Shown here: positions 47,921 through 61,455 of the stretch, piece by piece | How positions within the stretch are numbered: the first letter of the stretch is position 1 | Layout: the number at the start of each line of letters is the position of its first letter | Assembly (NCBI GenBank): GCA_032209605.1 | Contig: JASFXZ010000016.1 | Coordinates: 14,260,001 to 14,324,000, forward strand | DNA from: Mactromeris polynyma | Lineage: Eukaryota; Mollusca; Bivalvia; Venerida; Mactridae | Direction of reading: 5' to 3' | DNA: 64,000 nt | Notes under the pieces: generated by a model | Seen by the model: only the letters and a program-made list of their open reading frames with translations | Database searches by the model: none | Told to the model about the DNA's origin: nothing | Translations under genes and position numbers: made by a program

Positions 47921-50900
47921 ACTTGATGGAAAACATTTTATTACGGAAATGCCACATTACAGCTGCAAGTGTAGACTTTCATATTGGTGAGTCACATATA
48001 CGCATGAAGTCAACATGTTAATGCACCATGCAATTACTTGTTTATAATATAGAACACATTATTCAGACGTTACTATTTTATCTATCAATCGGCGTTATAT
48101 ATCGCCTTGAGCTTGTGGCATGGCTGCGCGTTTCATTTCCTCATCGTCTTCTTTATTTACTTCGGTTTCGTTATGGTAAGTTTAATTTCAAAACTTCATT
48201 CACTTCGAAGTGTGGTCGCTTCCTGAACGAGCTCTGTGTTCGAGTTACTCTATAAAGATGGACTTTTATAAGTCAAGTCTATGATATTCATGACTGTAAG
48301 TCTTATGATTATTTGTTTTTATATGTAAAACTATGTTAATAATATTGTCTATGTTTCTATCCACATGAAAATAATTAGATTTTTAATTTTATCTGTTTTA
48401 CTTTCGTTTATTATCCAGATTTTCGAATCTAAAGATGCGGTATACATTGCATACTGCTTACCTCTTGTCATTATAGTTTAGCTCATTATTTTCTTCTTTC
48501 ATGTTTTGTCTTCTCTCTTAAATTGTTTACTTTCTTTGTGAAGCAACAACGTATGAGAAGATTACTGCTCTGTAATTGTGTGTGCCTTATGTTCAGAACT
48601 CGCCTTTAAGTTGAAGACTTATTTACACACAGTTTACAAAGGTAGAAGAGAGATTACGTTGCTACCAGAAACGCCACAAACTTAAGACATTCAAGTTGAA
48701 AACACATACGTTACTCCAATTCATGTTAAAATATAATGTATTTTCGCAAAGATTTATCTTGATAAATGTATACAGTCCTAGTGATTTTCACGTCTACGCG
48801 CACGGTTTTTTGCAGTGATTTAGTTTCAAGTACTTTTTTTTATAAAATGTTGTTATACAATTTGTAAGTGAATATTGTAAAGATAAAATACACTTATTTT
48901 GCTTGTATGCTTAACGTTGTGTGATGACATTATTCTTATATTATGTTCATATAGCCTGTATTAAAATGTAGTCTATAATATTTGTTTTGTTCTTAATTCT
49001 ATAGACTATAACAAATAGTTCCCAGTACGGATACTAATACCCGGTTAGAATGTTAGTTTAGATGTAAACGAGACACTGCCGAATTCCCGCCTGAACAGTT
49101 ATCCTAGAACCGGATAATTCCATCAACATTCGAAGCCAGTGATAGATCATTTTGCCAAAAGAACAAAAGTGACAAAATGTAGTAAAACGACAAAGGATTT
49201 AAGGAGATTTTTGTTTCTGAAACGTACGAAGTTATAATTTAGTTAAGTTAATTCGCGGTTATGTGTCTCTATGGACGTAATCAGCACAAACTCATCCTAC
49301 ACAGGGGGTGTAAAATTAGAGTTTTCATTCACCGGTTTAACCGCGTATAATTTCGGTCTGATATGCAAAGATAATAAGTTGCTACAGGGAACGCCAAGTC
49401 ATGAGACAATGCCTCTCCACACAGACCTCCGGGAAAACAACAGTCAACAAATCATTAGGCAATTGAGGAGGGGCAAGGGTAAATACCCAAAGGGTAAAGT
49501 TCTGGCAAGAAATAAACCTACCGTTCACATGAAAAGCTAGGGTATGTCGTGTGGGTAAGTATTCTCGAACCAGACGTGGACTCGGCTTCTATTTCTCACA
49601 AGAACACCACAGAAACCTCTCCAAACTCAACTTTTCAAAACGTTACATTTTTATTTAAGGAACACTTTTACCCCTTAATCGAAATAGCAGGTATGTGAAT
49701 TGGATTTGAGGACGTAGAATCTATGTCAATGGAGAATATTATACTTGGGATGAAATATTGATTTGAGATTTGTCTCAAATGGAGTTCTGTGAATCAAAGA
49801 TCTGATCGACCATGCTAGACGTCTGACTGGATGAAAATAATTATACAAAGGATTCATGTTTGCACACTTTTTATTTCAAAATATTTAACAAGCAAAATAT
49901 AGACAAAAATATGAAAAATAATAGATTAGTAGAAAGCGATGACAGGAATAAAGGACATCAGATAAAATATTCATTGATCCAAGTGAATACTTGATAAGCA
50001 GAATGGGGTGATGCAGACATAATAATCATAAATGCATAAATAATAGCCGTTATTGTAACAGTGAAATATCATCTCGTACCCCATATCTATGTACATAGTC
50101 CATCTGAGTAGAGATATTGTGACTACCATGAGTCGGTCGTATGTGCTTCACATGTTGCATGTACATTATCTGGAGGTAATACTTTCAGCTAAATCCTAAT
50201 GCAGCTTGATCAGAATATTTTACTCTATACACTTAGGATAGATTTGACACTAGGACATATTGGGTTATGAAGTAATTACTTTTGTCAAATCAGAGGAAAA
50301 ACGGTTCTAGGGGTCACAATTTGTACCTGACATCCATTTAACCTGTTAAACATTTTCCCTTATAAAAGAGAGAGAACAAGTTGATACAGTACTGCTGACA
50401 TACGTTGGCCACAATATCTATCAATATGTAAAATTTCAAACAGTATATTTCAAAGAAACAGAGCGATTAAATGAATGCATGTTGTAATGACCAATTAGCC
50501 TTATACATGTATAGGTTTATACACTGACTGATTTTAAACGTATTTAACACCATACATACGACCTAAGCCTTGAATCATATTTCAAGTAAATTAATTACCC
50601 ATCAACTGAATCTGATCCATAAAACCTATTCAGACAAAAAAACAGTAACTGGTCCCTAAACTCTATCTTTATCACAGCAAGGCCATGAACATAACTAGCC
50701 CCTAGAACCATGACAAGCAGACAATCAGAACTACACCTTAAAATCCATTACAGCAAGATAACAGGACCCCACTGATACAAACAATACCAGACAACAGGCA
50801 CTGGTCCCTACAGCCGATCACACACTTAAACTGCAACCCATCCCTTATGAACTATGACAGACAGGCTAAAGGCATTGGACTGTACAACCCATTACTGTCC

Positions 50901-52538
50901 CACAACAGGACCCAGCCCTTAAGCCCTTCATTATAAGACAACCGGATCCAGCCCCTAAACTTCTGGGATATCATGCATAACTTTCAAAGACAGTATAAAT
51001 TTATGAATAAAAAATAATCATACACAAAACATTCAATGTCATTTGAGACTAATTTACAAACATAACATGTCATTTATAAAAACAACAATTAACAAACAAA
51101 ACATAGCTAATTATCAGACAATACACCACTAACATAGAAGCTAAACTATTATAGAGATTCTGCACTGTTAAAAAACACCAACAACAATACATATATAACC
51201 ATTTACAGTGATCAAAAATCTATCATGATTTATGAAATATCCCACATTTCTTACAAAAATTTACAATATTTTACAACTGTGTGAAGAAAGCAGTAGCTTC
51301 AGTCATAGCAGTCCCAGTATGACTACTCTCACTGATATCAAAGTATTAGTTCATGTTGCTGTTACTGCTATTTGAGGATGAAAATGTTGATCAATTAGAA
51401 TTACATAATTTTTGCTAAATAATTCAGAGCAGCGACAATTGATGTTAAAGATCTTTACTCATGTCACTACAGATACTTTAAATGTGTTGCAACTACTGCT
51501 AACTTCGCGCAGATATCGAAGGTCAGAAATTACTGAATTAATGTACCACTCTGAAAACAACTAAAAACGAGCATTAGATTCATAAATTCCTAGTACAGAA
51601 ATTAGAAAAAGTTCAATAAGTCAATGGATCAAGCTAAGCTTCAATCGAAACAAGTGAATACAGTCCTTTCAAAGTTGCTTGACAAAACGCTGGAATGTTC
51701 TATCATTGCACAGGTAAACTAACAAACACACATTATCAATACCGTAGATTTGATACAATGTGCAGTAAACATATCAACCTGTCTTACTGTAAATATTAAG
51801 TAAGCCTGACTAGAGTCAAATTGAGCATTTGCACAGATATTTGGAGATTTGAATATGTTATCCCCCCATACAACCTACAAAATACGTTTTTGTTGAAGCA
51901 TTCAACTTACATAAGTGTCAATAATGTCTTTATACTTAGTAAGTAGTTTGAAGTACAGCATGGCAAGCAAGAGTGAGCAATATACAACTATTATTCAACT
52001 TTCATTTTTTTATTTCAGGTTATAAATTTCTAGCAAACACATGTGTGTACGTCAATTCAATATGTTTTATTCAATATGTTTATTGCATAAAACAATATAC
52101 TGTTTATAGCAAGTCAACAAAGGTGCATAATGACAATAAACACAATGGATGAAGGTATAAAAAAAAACTCAAATTCGCTATTTCTTTCATTATCGTGTTT
52201 ACCTTACTATCTATTATAGGGGTGTTGTATACAACCTATTTATCCTGTGCGTGTTTCATTCTACATGTATTTACAACAAGGTGTGATGAAAGTGATTTTC
52301 TATTCAAAGTTATACAAAGACAGGATTATTATAATTCATGTGGTTTAAAGGTAATAGTTTTGTTTTTACAAAATGGATAGTGACTTTTCTAATCATGTTA
52401 TTAATTAATAAGTTTAATTATTGGTCAGGATATATGTAACAGTTATATGTAGGTATGCCTGGCTTTCTACCTAATTGTATTGATACTTTATTTAGTTTTG
52501 TCCAACAACTTTGAATCAACTACACTGCACTAATACAC
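47921..52538. other. Intergenic between the BTB cluster and the DUF4773 gene
   Basis: R1 fragments at 48.6 and 49.4 kb and a degenerate, 'cccctaaac'-containing, C/A-rich stretch at 50.6-50.96 kb. Otherwise no gene supported. The last ~500 bp may hold the DUF4773 3' UTR: minus-strand AATAAA words occur near 52.07 kb. Confidence 0.5.
49372..49475 (+). repeat. R1 repeat, 5' part
   Basis: 'taagttgctacagggaacgc' to 'tcattaggcaattgaggagg'. A shorter scrap is at 48645-48700. Confidence 0.65.
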
Positions 52539-55500
52539 TTAATTCTTGGGTTTAAACCTCAAAGTTGGGTCTGTTTCTTCTAAGGCTTTGTTCACCACGT
52601 TCAACTCATCCTGCACATTACCATGCAGACCATAATCCAGTATTTTTGTTGTATCCATGGTTACATCGTCTGTCGAAACGGATGGAAATTTGAAGCAGCC
52701 AAGTTTCACCTCCTCAACTTTGAAACCTTCCAGATATGCCAAAACATATACACATCCTGAAAGTGATCAACATTTATAATTAATACTGGCATTAGTAAAT
52801 CTTATTTAAGTTAATTATTCCTTGATTTCATCAAGATAAAGAGAGAGAATAAGTTACTGCATGGAACGCCACATACATAAGACAGTGCCTTCCCACACAG
52901 ACCTCCGGGGAAAACAATAGTCCATAAAACATAACGCACTTGAGGAGGTTAAATGGTACATATGTAAGGGGACAGAGGCGCAAGAAATGGCCTGGCTAAC
53001 CATAAGGAATAACTAGGAGAATCAAAGAGGACAAACAGTAGGGGGAATTAACAGATGGAAAAGATCACAGGATAAGTCAAGACAGCTGTGGACAATAGGC
53101 CAAAACTGGGCAGAAAATAACAAACAGTATATAAAGTGAAAGAACCACACAGGGGAAAGAGAAATATAACATACATTTAAAACACAAAAAGAAATAACAA
53201 CCATATATAGCAAATTACAGACTTGGAACTGTCAGTACAAATACTGGAGGTTTAAATCGATTAATGGAGAACCTATATTAAAGATAAAGAATATCTTTAT
53301 CCATAAAGCTTTTGTTTCTTTGATTTGATAAATATTGTGATGATTTTGTAAGCAGGAATTTGATTGGTTGTTCACTGGCCCCCTTTCGGCCTATCATTAC
53401 TGACGTTCTTGACTTGTTCCATGATTTAATTCACCCTCTAAACATCTCCCCCACCCCTTGTTGTCCTGCTAAATTTTAGTTGTTTTATGCTTAGCCAGAC
53501 CATTCCTTGCACCACTATTCCCATACATGTTTACCCTTGCACCTCATTAGTGCCAAATGTTTTATAGACTGTCATTTTCCCGCGGGTCTGTGGAGGGAGG
53601 CATTGTCTTTTGTATGTGGCATTCCCTGAAACAACTTAATCACACTTACATTCAAAATAATAAAAAACATATACACCAGATTGATGATTTCTAGAAGTCA
53701 AACTTTGCCAACATATATCGCAGCATTCTGTGTCGTAAAGATACCATTAAATTACAAAGAATATGATTTTCCATTTACCTGACAGTGTTTTGTTGCTGAA
53801 ATCAAGATTCCCAAATCTAATACAAAGACTTGCATACTTCTTCAGATGTGGAATACCTGCACACATCGCTGGTGGGTTTCTGGCTGAAATAGTACGCCAA
53901 TCATTTATATAATAACTGTAATCCAGGTATGTGTATTTCAAATACATATGTATTAAAGGATATTATTATTCATACGTACATTGACAATATGAAGACCAGT
54001 TGATTTTCGAAAATATGCACTGTAGTGTCTTTTTATTGAACATCTATACAAATGCTTGACAAATAAGGACATAGTATACTTGTTTAGTTTAAATCCCATC
54101 ACAGCTATATTGTAGGTGTTCTTATATCAGAAGTGTATTAATCACAGCACTGTTAGCCTTTACTTGAAACAAGCCATTATCATCTTATTATAGTAAGCTG
54201 ACTTTAAACATAATTTTTCTTTTGGCTGTTGTTAAGAGGTTGTTGTTCTGGAAAGATTAAATTATACATTCTTACTACATAAATATTAATACTAACTGTT
54301 GTCGCTAAAGAAATGTTTAAATGAAAGAAAATCCTAGACATGAAAACTTGACATTGTTGATGAAAAGTGGTTATTGCTAAAGAGAGGTTTAATTGAAAGC
54401 AAAGTCTAATGACATGAAAACTTGACACTGTTGTTGAAAAGAGGTTGTTGCTAAAGACAGGTAAAATTGAAAGCAAATTCTAATGACATGAAAACTTGAC
54501 ACTGTTGTTAAAGGGAGGTTATTGCTAAAGAGAGGTTAAATTGAAAGCAACTTCTAATGACATGAACTCTTGACACTGTTGTTGAAAAGAGGTTATTGCT
54601 AAAGAGAGGTTTAAATGAAAGAAGATCCTAAAGACAGGAAAACTTGACACTGTAGTTGAAAAGAGGCTGTTGCTAAAGAGAGGTTTAATTGAAAGCATAT
54701 TCTAATGACATGAAAACTTGACACTGTTGTTGAAAAGAGGTAATTGCTAAAGACAGGTTTAATTGAAAGCATATTCTAATGACATGAAAACTTGACACTG
54801 TTGTTGAAGAGAGGTTGTTGCTAAAGAGAGGTTAAATTGAAAGCAAATTCTAACGACATGAATAAAGAGAAAAACAGTGAAAATGGACTTACAAAATATG
54901 TTTCTTTATTTTGATGTGGTGTGGTTTTATTATTGAGGTGGTCTTTAAGTAAGTATTAACTGTAGTTATATTTACCTGAAACGGTTTCATTGTAGATTAT
55001 CTTCCCATCTACAGACAATGTGAGGGATATACCATAGTCGGCAGGTAGATAGGAGAAGTTTGCACACACTGAAATAAAACCTCACTTTGATGTATCAAAA
55101 CTACCATGACAACAATGGCGGACTTAGGGACAAACACCTATACCCACCAATGGGGGGATGTTGTGTCATTGACAGTTGTACATGTGACAACCACTTTTTC
55201 TTCAACTTTCTGAGCCATCTGCCCACATGAGCATAATGAAGAGGTTATTTTTATATATCTAATTTTGTTTTATCATCGTTTACATTATAGTCCCTATAAA
55301 CTTTAAGAAAATTTGCCTATCAATATAGCCGACTATTCAGAACAAGGGAGGTAGTTATTGTAAATAAGGGAAACTATCTATAGGGGAACTTACAACTTAT
55401 AAGCCAAACATTGATGCGATTTTTTTTTACTTTTTTGCATCACTTTTAATCAGATATGGAAAATTTAAAGTAATTTCTGACAAATATCTTAAAACGTTTA

Positions 55501-58500
55501 AAGGACTGAGGATCAACCCACACAAATCTTATTAGAACACCACACTCACCACTGTATAAATGGATATTTGTTCATGTCAAAATGATTGCAAATCAGTGAG
55601 GGGATTGGATTATCAAGTGAAATGTGAAAGAAATAAAAAACAAGAGGGCCATGATGGCCCTATATATCCCTCACCTGAGTACACTGCCATTCTGACTGAA
55701 TAATACTAATGTGCCAATAAATTGGCATAGGTTCAATAAAAATCCATTCAGCAGTTTCGGAGGGATGTCTTCAATAGTTTCCACTATAAACATATAGGCA
55801 ACAAAGCAATGCAATGGCCCATGGTGACTGTGTTTTTGAAGGAACGTAATCATTTATGCAATCTTGTAAGAGGATCATTAGACAATGCTACTTACCAAAT
55901 ACCAAACCTCTGGGCCTTATTATGGAGCCTGTAAAGTGCCATTCCATATTTATTTTTTTTCGAGCGACACTTATATCTTTATTTTGTTTAAACGAAAATG
56001 CATTTCGTAAAAAATGAATTATTACCAGGTATATCGTAAAAACGAAAAAATATTTAGTTTTTAGTAATTAAGGGGATCTTGATTACAGGGGTTCTAACGG
56101 CTGAATGTTCACAATCCTGAAGATTTACCGAAATCATGTCAAATGATCTCAATCACTCAGCTGCTCTGATCAAAGCTTCTATGACCCAGTATTATCAGAT
56201 GCAGGTGTCGATGATCTAGACTATTGAACGCATTCGTACACAAAATTTTTGTACCAGTCGCAATTCAGCCACTACCCCCCCCCCCCCTCCCAATAAAATC
56301 ATCAGATTTTCACCGATCTAAAATTGACCTGGGAGCCTCTGTATTTGGATTTCTGGATTAATCCAGAACTTAAGAACCCCTGTGATTATGAAGTGGACAT
56401 TATAAAGATGTTTTACAGTATATTTACCAGTGTCATTTAGATTCACTGTGTCCCACTCTAGATGAATGCAACAGCCGCATGTGTTTTTCTGGCAGGAGCA
56501 CACAGAACTGTTGCTGTCTACATCTGTGTCCAAGTGTGACTTCAACAACTCACGTACAACATCAGCCGCTTTCTCATTAATATCAACTTTAACATAATCT
56601 TCAGTTAGATCTATACCTGTAAAAGTTAATAGAACATTGGATATGAAAATCTACATGGCACATCTAGCCAATAAGCACACTATTCTTATATACTGAGAAA
56701 ATATGGAATACTGAAAAGCTAATCCAAAATATCTTACGAAATGACCTTTGACTATTACAATTATGGACAAATCGCTTTTGTCAATTTTTCAAAAAAAGGA
56801 AAAGTGACGGCTTGTTTTAAACTATTGGTATGTGAAGCCACCTCCCACGAAAATGCTACCCAGACAAACCCCAAGCTAAATTTCAAGAAAGGTCCTATCT
56901 GAAATATTCACAGGCTGGTTTTGTCCCCTTAACAATATTGGTAGGAATGGGTTATACTGAAGAGACATGGCAGTTGGTTTAACAACTATATTACACTTTA
57001 TGATATTATATAACTGAAAAACCTACATTTTAAGTACAAGAGTCCAATGACCTGACCTCTCCAGAGCAACGTTCTTTACTGTTATTGTGAAGTAGTTGGC
57101 TCTAGAGGTTGAAATGGTGTTTAATGTTTACTGCAGTAAAATTTAAAATGTTGTGATGTTGCTAAAGAACATTGCTGCCTTGGAAATATTGCCCTTATCA
57201 AATTGTAATAGTAAGTAATATAAGTATATATCATGCTGGCAGAAACTGTCTCAAATCCTTATCTAGCAAGCAAGTCAAATACATGTATTTGTAATAATTA
57301 AAAATAAGCACAGTCAGTCCATATACATTAACTACTTTCATATGTAGTGAATTAACAGGAAAGGGAAACTATTTTTTATCTTGAATAAGTACTGTTGATA
57401 CAATATATATATATTAACAGTAACACTCTTTGTGTGTAACGACTTAAGACTTTCACCTACATATTTCCTGTGATTGTATTCATTATTTAAGTGTCAATGA
57501 TGTTTTCATACTTAGTATCTTAGTCAGTATACTCAATGCCATAAAAAAAGGAACTAAAAATTGTCCACATCAACACGGTGACAATATATTAATATAAAGT
57601 TAAAAGAATTGTATTTTAATTATCAAACATAATCTCCTAAACTTAATTAGATATAAAATATGAATACTAGGGTCATAGTTTTATTTATTTTTAATGAATG
57701 ATTTACACATTTGTAACAATAAAACGTGTTTAAATCTTGGAACAAAAGGAAGGTTAAGTGAAATAGTTGCATTTTAATGGCGTTAAGTATAGTGTCAAGT
57801 ACTGCATGGTAAGAGTGAGAAATATTAATGTTTATGAATCATGTAAGTACATGCAAGTAGACAAAACGCCATGAAGCCCAAAGCATAATCAGTATCCAAG
57901 GATAATTATTAGCAGAATTTACTAACAACATAATTATAAGGGAGGTAGCCCATAGTTAACACAGGATAATAATTTTAAGTTGTTTCCCTTCCTCTAATTG
58001 TTTAGCATGCCTTAGTTGTTTATTTGTCTAAGTGTGTCCAACTTATTTATCTAGGTATATTAGGCAATATATTGTTTACAAAATATTCAATCTGAGAGTA
58101 AAAAACTGTCAAATAACACTATAATGCTTTATCTTATATTATATTCAATCTGAGAGTAAAAAACTGTCAAATAACAATATAATGCTTTATCTTATATTAT
58201 ATTCAATCTGAAAGTAAAAAACTGTCAAATAACAATATAATTAATGCTTTATCTTAACCATGTGGAACCAAGAATTATAAAAAAGGCTATAAACTAAAGA
58301 TTAAAACAGTTAATGAAGAATCACAAGAGGCTACAAATTACATGAGTGACTTTTTTATCAGATTAAGGGGGAAATTAACAGTAGGAGAAAATTCCTACAT
58401 GAATCATGGGATTCCCCTTTCCCCTTTCCTGTTTCCGGGTGAGTCAGTGTGTTACTACAATATTTAGATTTTTTGATCCGGGTAGCAAATTGTCACGTTT

Positions 58501-59759
58501 TTATGTTTTTAGAAAATGGTCAGCTGGAAAACTTTCTTGTCCATCTAGAAGGACTTCAACATAGGAAGGGCATATCTAAATTTTTGCGGTTTATATTTTT
58601 TAAATTGTCCTTCCATTGTCAGAACAGGGTCGCATAAGCGACATTTAGTGTTTGTCGCTATGTTTGCGTTACTTCCGTTTTCGGTATCTTGACAAAAAAA
58701 CATACATTGAAGCAATTTGGCTTAATTGGGAAAATATGGAAAAGAAATGATCACCGTAAAATATTTGAAAAACGAAACTGAACACATAAGAAAATTAGTC
58801 CTACAAATATAACTCCTAGCATTTGTATTCTTCACGTTTTACCTTCATTTTGATGATATTTTACATTTTACGTTTTCTGTCAAATGCAGAGTCATATGGG
58901 ATATCGTCATTTTCCCATAGCACTTTTTATATAGGGGCCGATCGAAATTTGGTCGGGACGATTTTATCCATATAAAATCAAATATTTCATCATTAAAACT
59001 TATGACACATTAATAAATAATCAATTATGGTACAGTTGCAACAAAAACTATGAATGAAACACTCGCCTTGATAATGCAAATTGAGTTTAAATCCGATGGG
59101 TAGTCGAGTAAACAGCTCTATGTAATGGCGGACGGTGACGTACAGCGTGTTGTTTACATCGTGATAATTACCCTCTTTTGCAGTTTTCATTGGTGTTATA
59201 CATGCAACTAAATCAGATTTTGGCAGCATTTGACATTAGTATGCGAAAAATATTTGATAAAACAATATAATCCAATGTGTTTAAATTTTTGCTGTGACTA
59301 AATTTGCTACGCGTTTTTGATGAGATGCATTTAGACTCTATGCTTGACAATGAAAGTAAAATATGAAAAATAAAAAACAAATATTGAAAAATGAAGGTAA
59401 ATGTGAAGGAACTAGCATAGTTGTCTAAATGTTTGGACTAATAAGAAAATCTAAGTAATTTGTTTCTTCCGTTACGTAATTGAGTTATTACTGCGAAAAT
59501 ACAAACAAACAGCGTACTGACATTAAATATTATTTACAACTGTGGGGAGGGTACACAACGTTAAAAAAAATAGGATAATTTCTTTTTTCTCTCCTAATTG
59601 CATATTCACTGTGAATATATCGCTATTTTTAACAATCACTGAATGAATTATCATACAAATCTTACCTTTGTCAACATTTTTCATCAATCTACGCAACTCA
59701 CTAGGAGCTGACAACGCGTAAATTTCTGCGCATAATGTAAAAAAGATAAGAAACTTCAT
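52539..59759 (-). CDS. Secreted cysteine-rich DUF4773-domain protein (five exons)
   Basis: CDS = complement(join(52539..52756, 53779..53883, 54976..55068, 56428..56616, 59666..59759)), 699 nt, 232 aa. All four introns are GT-AG and phase 1, and every junction keeps the frame. Residues 1-17 (MKFLIFFTLCAEIYALS) look like a signal peptide. A charged helical stretch (~20-60) follows. The DUF4773-like cysteine-rich domain spans ~70-182: VCSCQKNTCGCC, LNDTVCANFSYLP, DYGISLTLSVDGK, IIYNETVSARNPPAMC, GIPHLKKYASLCIRF, then GCVYVLAYLEG and LGCFKF. Sequons are N67, N92, N98, N121 and N156. There are 11 cysteines after the signal. The family is widespread in molluscs and arthropods with no established biochemical role; secretion is predicted. 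The chosen Met lies two codons inside an open frame that begins GTG-AAA. The C-terminal ~45 residues are acidic and cysteine-free. It is unrelated to the BTB cluster. Confidence 0.85.
52838..53262 (+). repeat. R1 repeat, near-complete, in intron 4 of the DUF4773 gene
   Basis: Runs from 'agagagagaataagttactg' to 'ggaggtttaaatcgattaa'. Confidence 0.75.
53375..53640 (-). repeat. R1 repeat, inverted, partial, same intron
   Basis: 'ccctttcggcctatcattac' to 'tatgtggcattccctgaaac'. With the preceding plus copy it forms an inverted pair inside intron 4. Confidence 0.65.
54230..54865. repeat. 74-bp tandem repeat (about 8.5 units) in intron 3 of the DUF4773 gene
   Basis: 'cttgacactg' (or a close variant) recurs at 54347, 54421, 54495, 54569, 54643, 54717 and 54791, exactly 74 bp apart. 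Units contain 'gctaaagagaggtttaattg' and 'ctaatgacatgaaaacttg'. Confidence 0.9.
55630..55935. repeat. 'acaagagggccatgatggcc' repeat, intron 2 of the DUF4773 gene
   Basis: The block starts 'aacaagagggccatgatggc' and runs through 'ccctcacctgagtacactgc' to about 'tctgggccttattatggag'. I associate this opening with an abundant bivalve interspersed repeat; that attribution is from memory, not searched. Confidence 0.5.
58080..58255. repeat. 59-bp tandem triplication in intron 1 of the DUF4773 gene
   Basis: 'attcaatctgagagtaaaaa' starts at 58084 and 58143, with a close variant at 58201; the three units are nearly identical. Confidence 0.9.
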
Positions 59760-60195
59760 TTTCACGTAACAGTGTTTATTTACTTCCTGAACACCGTTTA
59801 ACTTCTTTTAGAAGAGTTTCACCAAGCTTTACAAAAGTCCATTTCGAACCGTACTTTTCCGGTTATATGTCAAATCGTACCGTAGTCAACTCATTACTAA
59901 ATCAACTCTCGGTCGATTTAGCTGCTGTTAACTCGATATTGAAGCAAAAAGGACGAAAGATTTTGTATTTGAAGACCAGAAGTCAGAATATTCGATGAAA
60001 CTGTACTGTTGACGACCCCCTCAGTTAGCAGGACTTTTAAATGCGTTATATTAAAGTGCAGGAAACTCCTAAATACAAAGTGTACAACCATCTTAAAAGC
60101 ACACAGAGGCATATGTTTATACATACAGTCAAATCTCACTTAAACACCACCTCAAAATTAAAACCATCTCAAAATTATGAACACAATATATATAA

Positions 60196-60475
60196 GGTGG
60201 CCGGTGAGTGGAAAATTTATTTTTCACTGTGTTCATATAGAAAGAAAAAGGTGTCCAACTTCATTGGTATTTACAATGAAAATATATACACACATTTGCT
60301 TTGACGTACTTTTCAAAGCCATTTCTCAACCGATTTTTATCACTGAGGTCTTAAAATACACACAAGGGATTTATGTCGACAGTGTATATACTCAAAAACT
60401 ATTCACAAACAGAATAGACTGTTTTTTGATCGTCAAACATCAAGAATGGCTAGGTCGGACAACTTCCTACCGTTA
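60196..60475. mobile_element. Foldback-type element, left part
   Basis: Left arm 'ggccggtgagtgg' ... 'gtgtccaacttcattggta' ... 'tttacaatgaaaatatata', then the interior shared with 27.6 kb. Arm plus interior here, and interior plus inverted arm there, imply a parent element with inverted arms of about 100 bp. Confidence 0.6.
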
Positions 60476-60667
60476 GACCGAGTCGGTATTTTCAGAACAA
60501 AACTACTATATTTTGCACAACATAATTATCTTAACCTTCAAATTGCGCCGACCTTCTTTTTTCAAGATATTTCTTGTTTAATCTATTACTAATATTTACA
60601 AGTCGGTGCGATTTTTTTTCTTTGTATTTGTTACACCTGTCTTGTATTTGTTAAGTAATGCATGTTA

Positions 60668-60770
60668 TTATTGTATATATGTAAATTATATATATGTAAA
60701 TTATATATATGTAAATTGTTTATATGTAAATTATATATATGTAAATTGTATATATGTAAATTATTGTATA
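60668..60770. repeat. AT-rich short tandem repeat
   Basis: Units of 'tatatatgtaaatta', about 15-16 bp, six to seven copies. Confidence 0.85.
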
Positions 60771-60994
60771 TAAGTACATAGGGCGAATCATCATCACCTA
60801 AATCAGGATAACGTATTATAATTTACAGAAAAATAAGTACTATGTATGAAAGTTCTGCTCAATTTCTATCTTGATGACTGTTTCACGCAATATTTATGTG
60901 TCTATAGTATAGACGTTATTTACTTCCCCATGTATTATATTATATGATGTCAATTTTCTCTTTTTATCTAAAATTATTTCATTTAGTAGAAATT

Positions 60995-61455
60995 AATGAC
61001 CATATAGCTATTAATAGCGATGTAAACTAGCCGTTAAATCGACCTACACCCCCGCTTTTTACCTGACAGTTCCAAGGCTGTAAATCGTTGTATGGTTATT
61101 ATTTCTAATTTTCTATTTCTATTTAAGTTTTTAGATGTAAGTTCCCCTTTCCGCATTAGCACTTCTTTCATCGCTCATGATTATACATGTAACATATGCT
61201 CAATGTTCTTTCCCGCAATTCGTCCTATTATTACTGATTATCTTGAATTGTTAAATGATATATTCCAACCAATAATGATTTCCCCCTTTTGTCCCACTAA
61301 ATTCTCCTTAGTAGTTCTTTATGGTCGTACAGACCATTCCTTGCACCCAAGTCTACCCTTGCACCTCCTCGATGCATTATATGATTTCCCGGGAGTCTGT
61401 GTGGGGAGACAATGTATTGTGCATGCGGCGTCCCCTGTAATTATTTAATCTCTCT
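60995..61455 (-). repeat. R1 repeat, near-complete
   Basis: 'aatgaccatatagctattaa' to 'tgtaattatttaatctctct'. Both edges are present, with the hairpin partner word 'tcgttgtatggttatta'. Confidence 0.7.

Noticed and set aside
49271..49540. 89-codon plus-strand ORF
   Set aside because: Its second half is R1 repeat sequence; not a gene.
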